NCBI RefSeq assembly: GCF_963678975.1 | Contig: NC_089281.1 | Span: forward strand, 310,001-374,000 | Source of the DNA: Dysidea avara | Lineage: Eukaryota; Porifera; Demospongiae; Dictyoceratida; Dysideidae | Length of the DNA: 64,000 nucleotides | Reading direction: 5' to 3' | Translations under genes and position numbers: made by a program | Notes under the pieces: model-generated | The model's database searches: none | Told to the model about the DNA's origin: nothing | What the model saw: only the letters and a program-made list of their open reading frames with translations | Part shown: positions 9,070-18,771 of the stretch, one piece after another | Layout of the letters: each line of letters starts with the position of its first letter | Position numbering within the stretch: the stretch's first letter is position 1

Positions 9070-11175
9070 CTATGGTATGCGCAGTGCCAACAAGTTAGTG
9101 TTGGGGTAACCTACAAACAAGCTGGAGCCTCTTCTTCCAGGAATTATAGTGAAGGTAGCTGGTGTCAGGGTACGGGTTTCTGCAATGAAGCTGGCTGGTT
9201 TGCCTCCTTCTGGGAATAACATAGGCCAGAACGGCGCTGATGGCCATTCTGGCAATATCAGAGTTGCTGCTGCCTTGTACTTCAACAGGTGCCTGATAAC
9301 ACGTGGCACCAAGTTTACAGGCGGACAAAGCCAGTTGTTGTCCATTTGCCAGTTGCAAGTGAAAGCATCCACATCCTCTGTGCCTGGGTTCCAAAACCTA
9401 GAATTAAAACGTGGCAGCTGTGTATTGTAATAGCTTGCAAAGCGATCGACTGTGTGAGGGCCCCACACTCTGTCCAATTCCATGAAGGAAACATGATCCA
9501 GGCTCCAATCATCATAGTCAACAAGCCGACTGAGGTAATCAGCGACCTCGTTATCCCGCCTTGGTATCCACTCTGGCTCAACGTGGACGCAGTGTGCTAG
9601 CGAAGTCGAAAATATAGCAAGTGCTTCATTCTGCAGGTCAGGTTTCTTACTCCCTACTGACAGTATACGTACTACATTCTGATTATCAGTGAACCACCTA
9701 ACCCGCTCATTAGCCAACTTAGCTGCAAGGGCTTCCAGCACTAGTCTAACTGCTCTTAGCTCACGCCATGTGGAGCTCCTTTTGGATTCATCTGGCAGCC
9801 ATGTACCCTGTGCTATGTGACACCCATGTTGCACTGTGTAACCTGCATAACCAGAGTCACTAGCATCAGTGAACACAACCCTTACTGCTGAGGGTCCCAT
9901 CCATATATTATGCCCATTGAACTTTTCAATTTCGTTATACCAGAACCCGAGTTCCCCTCTTACATGGTCGGATAGTGGCAGGTACTGTAGCCATGACATG
10001 CGTGTGTTCAATAAGGTGTACAGTCCCCTGGTCATTAACCTGGTCACTGGACCCAACCCTGGGGACATAGAAATTATCTTACCTGTAATACTAGCTAGGG
10101 CCTTAGCAGGGAGGGAGCACTTGCCTATTGCATCTTTAAGTAAGGCTTGCAGTGCATTAATTTTTGCCTGTGGGACTGTTATCTTGCCTTGCTCCAGGTC
10201 CAGCTCAAAGCCAAGCCAGGCGCACTGTTGGGATGGTGTCCAATTACACTTTGTATGGTTTGTGACAAAACCTGCTCTACTAAGGTCCTCCTGGACTAGT
10301 ACACTAGCAATCTGTGCCTCCTTTTTTCCACTTACTGCCACTATCCCATCATCTAAATAGACAACTGCCCGCAAGCCTTGGGCCCTCCAGTGCCGAACCA
10401 GAGGTCTCAACAATTTGGTGAATAGGTAGCATGCAGTGGCTAATCCAAAAGGTAACACACAAAAGACATAAAATTGCTGTTTCCTGCCCTGACCCCAGGA
10501 AAACCCCAGAAATTTCCAGTGTTGCCTATGGATATCTACGTGGTGGTACCCCGATTTGAAGTCAAAAGAAAACATATAGTCCCCTTGTTGAAACATTGAC
10601 ATAGCCACCCTTAGATCTTCGTACTTAAATTTAGCCTTCAGCAGAAATTGGTTAAGATAACGCAGGTTCAGGACTAGTCTCAACTTACCAGAGCTGTTGG
10701 ACATTACTGAGAGTGGGCTACATATGTGAGGTTTCTGTGTGACTGTTTGGATGCAGCGGTTCTGTAGCAATTCTGCAACTGCCTCAGTGACAAAGCTTGG
10801 GTTATTGGTAGCCTACTTCTGGTTCTTAGCTATGAATGGCGGTGGCAGAGAAAGGAGAGGGAGCTTATACCCCTCCTCAATGCACTCAATCACTGGATTG
10901 GAGGCATTCAACACTGTTCTCCAGAATTCTATCGAGCCTTTAAGCCTACCTTGCACATCGACTATTTGTTCCGAGTTCTGTTCTAGCTCCCAAAAACGTG
11001 TGGGGCCCGCCATGTCACCTTCTGTGACCTCCACCATGGTATAGCTCTTTCGTAAACCCTTGTCACCATCATGAGTGCCATTACTTAGGGAACCCACCTG
11101 CATCCTGGGCCCACCTGGCTGGACTATGGGCTGTGATACTACACTCACTCTGAACTCATCATCCACAGTTTCCAA
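9070..11175 (-). pseudogene. DIRS-order pol: RT, RNase H and methyltransferase-like region
   Basis: One long minus-strand frame with a single in-frame TAG at 10815-10813, after IAKNQK. Upstream is the typical N-terminal stretch (GRLKGSIEFW). Downstream are RT blocks, including FSFDFKSGYHHV and the catalytic YLDD. RNase H follows with FTDAS, WRELRA, FTDNQN and NEVADYLS, giving the D-E-D-D residues. The C-terminus has VDRFAS, FNSRFW and a PP motif, resembling the phage Dam-like methyltransferase region of DIRS and PAT elements, though the DPPY signature is degenerate. The frame overlaps the end of gag in the +1 register, so translation would have needed a frameshift or splicing. The premature stop makes it a pseudogene, but it is otherwise well preserved. 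Confidence 0.9.
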
Positions 11176-11209
11176 AGTGTGGGCACAATCAGTAGCAGAT
11201 TGGTTACTG

Positions 11210-12262
11210 CTAACCTTGTATACCCACCTTACTCACAACAAAATTACTATTAGCATTGCATACATTATCAACACCATTAGCATTATCTACTGTACTTACT
11301 ACATAAGCACTCTTAGCATTGCATAGATTTTTGACACCCTCACAATGACCCACTGTACTCACAATACCCTGACTTGTAGGTAGTACAATGCTCACACCAT
11401 AAGGTGTACCCCACTGACATTCAGCATAACAATCATTACTATTCACCAAAGGATACGGTCTACCACCCCTGAACCTGGCTGGACATTGAGCCCTCAGGTG
11501 TCCCATCTGTAGGCAGTGGAAACATGGACCGGGCACTCTTGTTGGTGGTCCTGGTGGCCCAGTTGGCTTCATGAACATGGGAGGCTGGGGGTGCGGTGGC
11601 GGCCCAAATACAGGGGGTGGTGGCATACCACAGGCAGGGCCTGTGCCTACTACTGGAAAGGGGCCAGCAAAACCCTGACTCACAGGCTGAGGCGGCGACT
11701 CCCTCTCACTAACTGTCCTCTTTAGTCGCCGTCTCTGCTCCATTGTACGCTTCTCTGCGTCAGACCATTTCTTGGCATCCTTCTCGTCGGTGGCAATCTC
11801 TTCCTTTAAGTACTCTTCCACCGCACCCCAGCCGCAGTCTGAGCTATCCGCAAGGCGAATAAGCTTTTGCTGTGCCGCAATGGCGTGCACACCTTCTTGC
11901 AGCTGCTCTCTTGCGTTCTTAAGAACGGACGCTGCCTGGGGTTGCTCCGGCTTCAGCTTGTCCAACATCGAGGCAGCTGACTTGATGGCGTCGACCACCG
12001 ACTGATTGAAGGCGAACTGACGCTCATTCCCTTTTCGACGAAAGGTCGGTTCGGGCTCCTTCTGCTGGATCTTCCGGACGATAAGGTGGGCTGTCTCCTC
12101 TTGGCCGTCCGCTACCTCCTTCTCGAGGCGCTCAAACTTGGCGTTCATATCCTGCTGGATCTGCGCGTGGGCCACCTTCATATCGTCCTGAATCTGGGTG
12201 TGGGCCGCCTTCATCGAGTCCACGGACTTAAGAAGTAAGTCCAGCTTCTGGGAGTCATCCAT
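11210..12262 (-). CDS. DIRS-order gag-like protein with one zinc knuckle (350 aa)
   Basis: Intact minus-strand ORF from ATG at 12262. Residues about 1-70 form a coiled coil with repeated Met/Ala/His/Gln heptads. A helical middle region follows, then a basic stretch (RRRLKR), a long Pro/Gly-rich segment and one CCHC knuckle (CFHCLQMGHLRAQC). The last ~80 residues contain two imperfect repeats (VSTV...N.CNA). It would package the element RNA. The stop lies within the start of the overlapping pol frame. Unlike pol and the recombinase, this ORF has no lesion. Confidence 0.85.
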   Translation of the reverse strand: MDDSQKLDLLLKSVDSMKAAHTQIQDDMKVAHAQIQQDMNAKFERLEKEVADGQEETAHLIVRKIQQKEPEPTFRRKGNERQFAFNQSVVDAIKSAASMLDKLKPEQPQAASVLKNAREQLQEGVHAIAAQQKLIRLADSSDCGWGAVEEYLKEEIATDEKDAKKWSDAEKRTMEQRRRLKRTVSERESPPQPVSQGFAGPFPVVGTGPACGMPPPPVFGPPPHPQPPMFMKPTGPPGPPTRVPGPCFHCLQMGHLRAQCPARFRGGRPYPLVNSNDCYAECQWGTPYGVSIVLPTSQGIVSTVGHCEGVKNLCNAKSAYVVSTVDNANGVDNVCNANSNFVVSKVGIQG

Positions 12263-12348
12263 CCTTCGGAGCCGGTAACTATTGTGGCTCGTGAATAGCC
12301 GCCTAGTAAATTAACAACTTATATACTTATTACTAGAACAGGTACTAG

Positions 12349-12654
12349 CAGCCAACACTGTCGCACCTGTCAGCCTAGAATGAACATGCGTTCACACTTT
12401 AGCTATATAAATACTCACACATGAATCACGTGCACTAACACACATGCGCAATGTATTACGGCGGGAGATTATTTTCTGTCTACACTGGATTTCAAGTCCG
12501 TTGTCCTATTTAAACTCGCGCATGCGTACGGCGCGAGCATTTGAATGACTGTGACGGACAGCCATCTTACACATAAATGAAACGCATGCGCGAGTTTAAA
12601 TAGGACAACGGACTTGAAATCCAGTGTAATTCGCAAGCTCAAACGACATAAAAT
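12349..12654 (-). repeat. Split direct repeat B, outer copy (5' terminus)
   Basis: Matches 1253-1783. It begins CAGCCAACACTGTCG and ends CGACATAAAATAC, the 5' end of the retrotransposon in minus orientation. It contains the 144-bp MITE at 12483-12626. The gag ATG is 87 bp inside it. Confidence 0.8.
12483..12626. mobile_element. TA-flanked hairpin MITE (144 bp)
   Basis: Arms of about 44 bp start CACTGGATTTCAAGTCCG and end with its exact inverse. TA lies on both sides (12481-12482, 12627-12628), and the other repeat-B copy has one TA at the equivalent site (about 1753), proving insertion. Non-coding, Tc1/mariner-type by its duplication. Confidence 0.85.
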
Positions 12655-12664
12655 ACATATCTAT

Positions 12665-12933
12665 GGTCATACAGGCGCCTATGGGGAAAATTTTTTGATC
12701 GCTCACATTTCAGCTAGGCATGGAGATATTGACCATTAACCGACTGGTATGGTTATGAAGTAACAAAAGTTATTATTGTAAATATACGCTATTTAGAAAA
12801 AAAATTGAAACACGACAAAACTCGTTCATCGTAATGTTTTATATAAAACTTGACTGTACCTGTTGTTTAGAACTCTTTTCTGGCTGAAATATGAGCAATT
12901 TAAAATTTTTCTCCATAGGCGCCTGTATAGACC
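12665..12933. mobile_element. Inverted-repeat element, 269 bp
   Basis: Ends are GGTCATACAGGCGCCTATGG and the inverse of GGTCTATACAGGCGCCTATGG. No ORF. Its right end overlaps the left end of the next inverted-repeat element at 12926, so the two may be one composite insertion just outside the retrotransposon. Confidence 0.6.
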
Positions 12934-13217
12934 TTATTCATTTACAACAGCAAGCGCCCTCTGATGTCACGCGAAGCCATACAAGGGTCCACATTCACCA
13001 TGACGATAGTGTTTCGGACGCCATTTTGAGTTCTGAAACTGGGCAAGCACGACCGTTGCTATCATGTTACCATAGTTATGGTACTGCAAATGGCAAATTT
13101 GGCGGAGAATTGTGATGTTACCATGGTTTAGGTACTGCAAATGGCGAACATTGGCGGACAACTCCTTCGCAACGGGTTATAAGCGCTACGAAATTAATTC
13201 AGTGAATAAGGTCTATA
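12926..13217. mobile_element. Inverted-repeat element, 292 bp, with internal duplication
   Basis: Ends TATAGACCTTATTCA and TGAATAAGGTCTATA are exact inverses. Inside, a ~42-bp unit (GTTACCATAG...TTGGCGGA) is repeated in tandem at about 13065 and 13115. No coding content recognised. Confidence 0.55.
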
Positions 13218-14729
13218 ACCACCCGATTCTCGTACTATATTCAGGTAGTTATCTGAGGAAAAGTCACGTGTTATATCAGGTAATACCTGAATAGTATCAC
13301 CGTGTATAGTCGCACGTTTGGGTAGCGCTGCTATTATTACCATATTGAAGGATGCGGGTGTCAGGAGTAGCGCCTTGACTGTCTCTCCGGGTGTATTGGA
13401 GTTTAGTGAGATTGGAAGTTTATTGTGAGTTTAGTGTGAATTCAAAGTGCTTGTGTGTTGTAAATGGCCTAAGGCAGTGTGTCATCTTACTCTACGCATA
13501 GATACTATCTATGCTCTACGCTGTATCCTCGACTGTATCCATACCCTGCAATATGCTTGATCATAGATAGGTGTCACACGCACGAGACTAGGTCTCATGA
13601 TGTTCCCTTGGATTTTCCTGTCCCACCGTACTTGCATGAACTAGCAAACATGTTGTGATACCACAGATGCAAGGAGTGACTTGTACAGTCACCACTTAAA
13701 CTCTGACCATGGGAAAGGCACTAGACGTTAACTACAGTCGCAGCTCCGCCTGCAGTCCATGCCTGTGCAACACCATGCAATGCAGCAGTCATGATTTCAT
13801 TAAAACATTATGGAAACACCACGTTATTATTGATGTAAATGTTCAGGCCTGTAGAAAATGTTGTGGTTGTGTCCCATCGTGATACTGTAGTAAACTATTG
13901 ACTCTTGAATTGTTACTCATTTTTTATTTCAACTACTGAGTTGGGTTCGCTAGCATCTGAAGGCTGCTTGTCATTAATAATGTTTAAATCACCTTGATCG
14001 TTCAATGTTAAATCACAAGCCACATTTCCAGAACTATTTTAGTGCTTCCTCTATTGCTGTATATCATGACGTAGGCAAGAAATTCATGCATATTAATTTA
14101 TCCTTTTAGCAGAGCAATTTCATGGTACTACAGGTACAATAGGCAATAGAGTGTATAGCAGATACTTTTTGATCACAAAAAAGAGATATTGTACGTGTTA
14201 GACAAAACTGACTCAACCCAATGACCACCTTTCACACTGCATGCGCCAACCACACACACACATGCACACACAAACTCAATATGCAAAGTGTTAGCCACTA
14301 GAGTTCACTTTTACAAGGACTACACCATGCATACGGTTTTGAAATATATATTCGTAGCTGTGTAATGCAGCTATGTAACTTTCTGCTTGGTATACCACTA
14401 TTTTAGGCAGAGCATCATTTATTGTCATGTGTCTGGCACACATCAAGAAAAAATGTAGCCTCTCAGTTTGCCTTGTATTGGAGAGTAACAGTAGACCCTG
14501 GCATTACCTCAATTCATTAAAATTCATTTCAGAAATTTTAAACTTTAATATGGTACTTACAGAGTGCACAACTGCGTCCATGCTTACATGAATAATATAT
14601 AATTTCAAGTGAGATTATAATGTGTTATTCATTGTATTTGCTACTATTGGCACAGGTTAGCCTTTGAACCCAACCTTATCTACTGACAAAGCAGATAGTA
14701 CAGGTGTGTAGTGTGTCTAGTGTCCACCC
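13218..14729. other. No gene seen
   Basis: AT-rich unique-looking DNA with no ORF, RNA gene or clear repeat boundary. TATCAGGTAATACCTGA at about 13275 resembles a motif near 30975, so part may be old repeat. Confidence 0.4.
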
Positions 14730-14751
14730 AGCTGTTACATCAATGGCCACC

Positions 14752-14905
14752 TGGTATAAACCAGGGAGGTATACGTAAATGCCAGCTGTAAATGCCAGCT
14801 GTCCATGTATCGCAGAGTGAGTGAATGGGACTTTGGGTGTCCATACCTTCACCTGTGAGACATGATACAGTCTCCTGTGAGTAACTGGTCCTGTCTCAGG
14901 ATATT
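14752..14905 (+). repeat. SINE body fragment
   Basis: About 150 bp resembling 24665-24795 (GCCAGCTGTCCATGTATC...CCATACCTTCACCTGTGAGAC). The tRNA-like head is missing, so this is a 5'-truncated copy of the same SINE family. Confidence 0.6.
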
Positions 14906-15009
14906 TGCTGGTGTTGACTCATATCACCTGGGTAATGTACAGGTGTTCCAGTGCTGGTTCACTGCGTGCATGTGTGTGTATGTGTGTGCATTAGAGAGAG
15001 AGAGAGAGG

Positions 15010-15074
15010 CAGAACAGCCAAGTGGCTAGAACATCATCCTGTTAATCAAAAGGGTCATGCCCGGTTATGCTAAG

Positions 15075-15115
<41 letters not shown>

Positions 15116-15345
15116 GCTTTCTTAAACAAAAATCTTTACCCATATTGCTCCTGAATACTCGGCTGTAAAATGAAGACCTGGTGACCTTGTGTCAACTGGG
15201 GAAGCAGCTCTAACATTAATGGGTACCTGGTGTTTTCTGGGGAAGCTAATACCCAACTGTCGTCTCTCTTAGGGGTGTAGGGGTCATCGTGGAACTTCAG
15301 GTTCTGTGACTTCTCTCTGTGAGACTTGGGCAATCCTTGTGTGGC
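15010..15345 (+). repeat. tRNA-derived SINE copy with internal GTT run
   Basis: The head GCCAAGTGGCTAGAACATCATCCTG matches the tRNA-like head at 24510 (box A region); box B is degenerate (GGTCATGCCC). A (GTT)n tract occupies 15074-15117, followed by a body similar to 24600-24690 (TTACCCATATTGCTCC, CTGGGGAAG). Transcribable by RNA polymerase III when intact; this copy is decayed. Confidence 0.65.
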
Positions 15346-16536
15346 TTACGAGTACTGCACCAAGAGGATTTTCCTGCACCAAACTCAAGTAACTGAGGCT
15401 TCCCAGTGCTAATTCGCTGGGGAGCAACAGCTGTGTTTCACTTGGCTGCTGTGTTTTGCTTAGCTGCTGGTGACCTTCTTTTTTTTTCTGTAGTGTGTGT
15501 GTGTGTGTATTTGAAGTAAGTAATTAGAATAATCAAAACAATTTGTGCATTGTATATACTCACCTAGGGATGGGAGGTATTGCATTTTTGAAGAACGGTA
15601 CGGTATTAGGAGAAATACTTCGGTATCACTAAATACCTTTAAACTTGGGTAAGCTATGATTTGCACTTATACCCACATTTTTTTAAAAGAAACAAATGAA
15701 ACAACAATAATATTGTGCCGCAAAGTAAGTTTTGAAGTATCCCAAAAAGTAAAAACCATTGTGAATACTTCAACATGCACTCACAGCTCTGTGCTTGTCC
15801 ACAGCGTAATTATGGTTGTATGAGGCTTGACTTCATGTACGTATGGTCATCACTAAACCGCCAAAAATTAATTACTACATCAAATTCGGTATTCGGTATT
15901 TTTAGAAAATCACTTTGGTATCTGAAAAATACCTTTTTAACTACTAATACCTAAAAACCTCCCAACCCTATACTCACTATCCACAAAGTACACATTATCC
16001 CCATTAGGTCCAGTCCATTGCTTGTCTGATATGCATAACAATAGTTCTGCCATAGAATAATTATTCGTTACATTTTGAGATTTTTCTGCTATGGGTTGTT
16101 TATGTATGTAGTGGCTATATTTTTCTTTTGTGTTTGGGTAGGATTCCTAGCAATGGAGTAAGCCCAATATAATTTTCAAATCAAACCACGATAAGGTGCT
16201 CAGCTGAGGGGTACACTGGTGACCCCAATCCTCATGCATCAGCTGTTGTCACCCTACTCACTCATTCACTTGGTGTGGTGTATTTTGCTTACAAACTGGA
16301 TGACAGGACACATAGACTGAGCTTTACACATAATCCATACGGTATCTACATAGTTCTTGCAATGCATATTATTGTTTCACAATTTTTGCTATTTAGTCTT
16401 CAATAAGTCATGCATGGAGTATTTGATTAGACAATACAGTAATGCTGTAGTATTCATAAATTTGTATATCTGGTTTCTTCATTACTACAGCACTTGGTAT
16501 AATAGTAGATTTTTAGCTTTGGTGATGGAGCAATTA
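15346..16536. other. No gene seen
   Basis: Contains a short GT run near 15492-15510 and AT-rich sequence around 15590-15960 with repeated TCGGTAT-type words, probably an old interspersed repeat. No supported coding region. Confidence 0.4.
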
Positions 16537-17321
16537 GGGGCGTAGCCAGGATATTTTTGAAGGGGTTTGGAGTTAAAGTGGAATGCCTTAAGGAGAAGGC
16601 CTGGGTGTTTCCCCTAGACCATGTTTGAACGAAAATGAAGTATACATAAAATGTGCCCTTAAGCAGTAACATCGAAAGGTGTGGTTTGTGCATCTAACTA
16701 ACTAAAAGCTACACACTGCTGTTTATGCAGCTTATGAAACTATAAACCAACTGTAAAACTAACTAATCTTCACTTCCAGACAGCATACTGACAGCCAACT
16801 TCAATTTCATAGCACATGGAAGCCCTCCACACTCAAGTCCCTTAGCAGTTGGCAATATTTCTTTCCAGGCATACATTATTCTCTGCCAGTCCTCCTGTTG
16901 ATGGTCTTGGCTTGTACTCCTATATGTTCGAGACATCTCGTGCCCACAACAAGTAACAAAATAAACAAACCATTCTTCAGTTAAATATGCATCAACAATT
17001 CACAGTTTGTTCTAACCTGACACATGTATAACACGACCACTCAAGTTTAGCAGCAGCTGCCTTGTAATATGTCTCAACACAGTCCTTCACTATTTCACTC
17101 ACACCATTTCAACCATGCATCACGTGCGCAATTGATCACGTGATGTAATAGATAAAATTTGCAATGGTTCAGCATTAATGTGATGTGACCCTCAAGAGTA
17201 GTACAGAGGAGCCGGTGGGGTAAGTAGCTACCAGAGAGCTCCAGGGCTGTAAGACTTGGTATGATTTTTAAAAATTCTGCCTCTGAAAGGGGGGTTCGTC
17301 TGAACTCCCCTGCCTACGCCC
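16537..17321. mobile_element. Inverted-repeat element (785 bp) with a short coding remnant
   Basis: The left end GGGGCGTAGCCAGG pairs with the inverse of the right end CCCCTGCCTACGCCCG, followed on both sides by GGGG-rich subterminal sequence. The interior holds a minus-strand ORF at 16763-16936. Target duplication not resolved. The two 'end' sequences might be separate repeats, but their opposite orientation and matched composition favour one element. Confidence 0.5.
16763..16936 (-). pseudogene. Short ORF inside an inverted-repeat element (57 aa)
   Basis: From ATG at 16936 the frame reads MSRTYRS, a Gln/Asp/Trp-containing helix (QQEDWQRIMYAWKEIL) and a Cys/Gly turn, ending KLAVSMLSGSED. 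The frame stays open about 60 nt further upstream. Composition looks like real protein (a mixed helical C-terminus). I do not recognise the family; a remnant of the element's own transposase or an accessory ORF is most likely. Confidence 0.35.
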
Positions 17322-18246
17322 GTGGCAGTAGGTACTTTTAGCTACAAGTGCATTTGTTATGGTTGTAGTTTAAATCGATGGCAACTGTGTACCCTAACTA
17401 AGATTTCTAGCATCATCTTTTGAAAATATTGGTGCGTATATAGTATTCATGAAAACAGTCTCCAACATTTCCTGTTTCAAGCCCTGTCCGTCAGTGAGTC
17501 CATGGGTCTAGTCCATGAGATGCATTATGCTCATTCACTTATAAGTTAATGGTCAGCCGGTTCATTCGTTGTCATTCTCATGAGTGACCGTAGCTTTCCT
17601 CTGGCCTTTATTTAAGGCCAGGTATTACCATATGTATGTATGGTGATGATAGTTTCAATCGGATGAAGATTGGGACAGCTGTGTGATTTGTGTTAGTACA
17701 AGCACAGCTAAGAACAAACTACTTTTGCAGGCATATATATATATATAATAATAGTTCTATAGCCTTTATTTTGTTGAGTACATTACAATAACTGTTTTTT
17801 TTTGGTTGCCAGCAAATAAATTGTTGCTGACATGAATGCATGTAGGATATGAGTATCAATGCATAAAATTACCATAAAATATTTCCCTGTGAATGAATGT
17901 GTGAGTGTAGTTTTTACTTTTTGTCAAAGCTGGGTCTATTGGAAGCTTTGTCATGTGATAAATAATTTCAAGTATGAAATGGAGGATAAGCAGCCACCAG
18001 AGAAGACAGCACTGCTAATAACAAAGTGAGGACTGCCAAGGGAGTCTTAATTATAATCCTTCATACTCCATTAAAACATTCTTTCCATAATTTAAAAATT
18101 CAAGAATGCAATTAGCATTAATTCTTTATGATGGTGCTGATTTCACGGGCAATTACCCTATAATCCATACTGAACTGTAATCACTTGCAAGTCCTTGTAG
18201 GTGTTTTGTCATACTTGTTTAAGTTGGGCCCTAAATAATAGTTATA
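17322..18246. other. No gene seen
   Basis: AT-rich, with a short TA run near 17738. Nothing supported. Confidence 0.4.
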
Positions 18247-18382
18247 CGGGCACAATGTGGATTCTATGAAATTTATAAACCCGAAGTCCCGGGTTGTAGT
18301 GCACGAGCGAAGCGAGGGTGCTACTATGGGCCTGAGGGTTTATAAATTTCATAGACTCCATATTGTGCCCGTATAACTGCTT
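18243..18382. repeat. Palindromic repeat, about 140 bp
   Basis: Arms TTATACGGGCACAATGTGGA...TTTATAAACCC and GGGTTTATAAATTTCATAG...TTGTGCCCGTATAA flank a GC-richer loop (CACGAGCGAAGCGAGGG). A diverged half copy recurs at 18556-18650 inside the next element. Confidence 0.7.
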
Positions 18383-18412
18383 TAGGCTCTATTTCACGTT
18401 ACACTCTAAATA

Positions 18413-18771
18413 GATTATTTTGTCACATGAGGACGCATAGTTGCCATGGTGCTAGTATTATCTCAATAAAACCAGCCACTTTTGCCAAGCCTACAGCAGA
18501 AACAGCTGTGGATGAGGTAAGTAATCTGAGTAATGTTAAATGGGGTCTAAAGCAGTTACACGGGCACAATGCGGAGTCAATGAAATTTATAAACCTGAAT
18601 GCCCGGGGTGTAGCGCACGAGTGAAGCAAGGGCGCTACTGAGGGCCTTTTCTAACTCTATTTAGACTATTATTCATTTCACGGCTGTTTCTGTTGTAGGT
18701 TCGGCAAAAGCGTCTGGTTTTCTTGCGATAACACTGGCGCCATGGCAACTATGCGTCCTCATGTGACAAAA
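18413..18771. mobile_element. MITE with ~45-bp or longer terminal inverted repeats
   Basis: Starts ATTATTTTGTCACATGAGGA and ends with its inverse (TCCTCATGTGACAAAATAAT). Homology continues inward past GCATAGTTGCCATGG and, with gaps, to CAGAAACAGC. The open frames on both strands here are by-products of the palindrome. It contains a half copy of the 18243-18382 palindrome. Confidence 0.75.

Larger units (their letters stand above)
815..12654 (-). mobile_element. DIRS-order (PAT-like) tyrosine-recombinase retrotransposon, inactive
   Basis: On the minus strand the order is gag, RT/RNase H plus methyltransferase-like region, then tyrosine recombinase: the gene set of DIRS-order elements, which integrate with a tyrosine recombinase rather than an integrase. 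The termini are split direct repeats, not LTRs. Block A occurs at 815-905 and 1784-1873, and block B at 1253-1783 and 12349-12654, giving minus-strand order B, ORFs, A-B, spacer, A. This layout and the methyltransferase-like tail point to the PAT-like group rather than Ngaro. The element is interrupted by a 5.1-kb DNA transposon (3688-8812) and two MITEs (1306-1672, 12483-12626); without them it would be about 6.2 kb. A stop in pol and a frame break in the recombinase show that it is dead. Confidence 0.85.

Noticed and set aside
815-12654. Classification as an Ngaro element
   Set aside because: Split direct repeats fit, but the pol tail resembles the methyltransferase-like region found in DIRS and PAT elements, which Ngaro lacks; no hydrolase ORF is present.
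18423-18629. Mirror open frames of 65-68 aa on both strands
   Set aside because: By-products of the MITE and palindrome at 18243-18771; no family resemblance.
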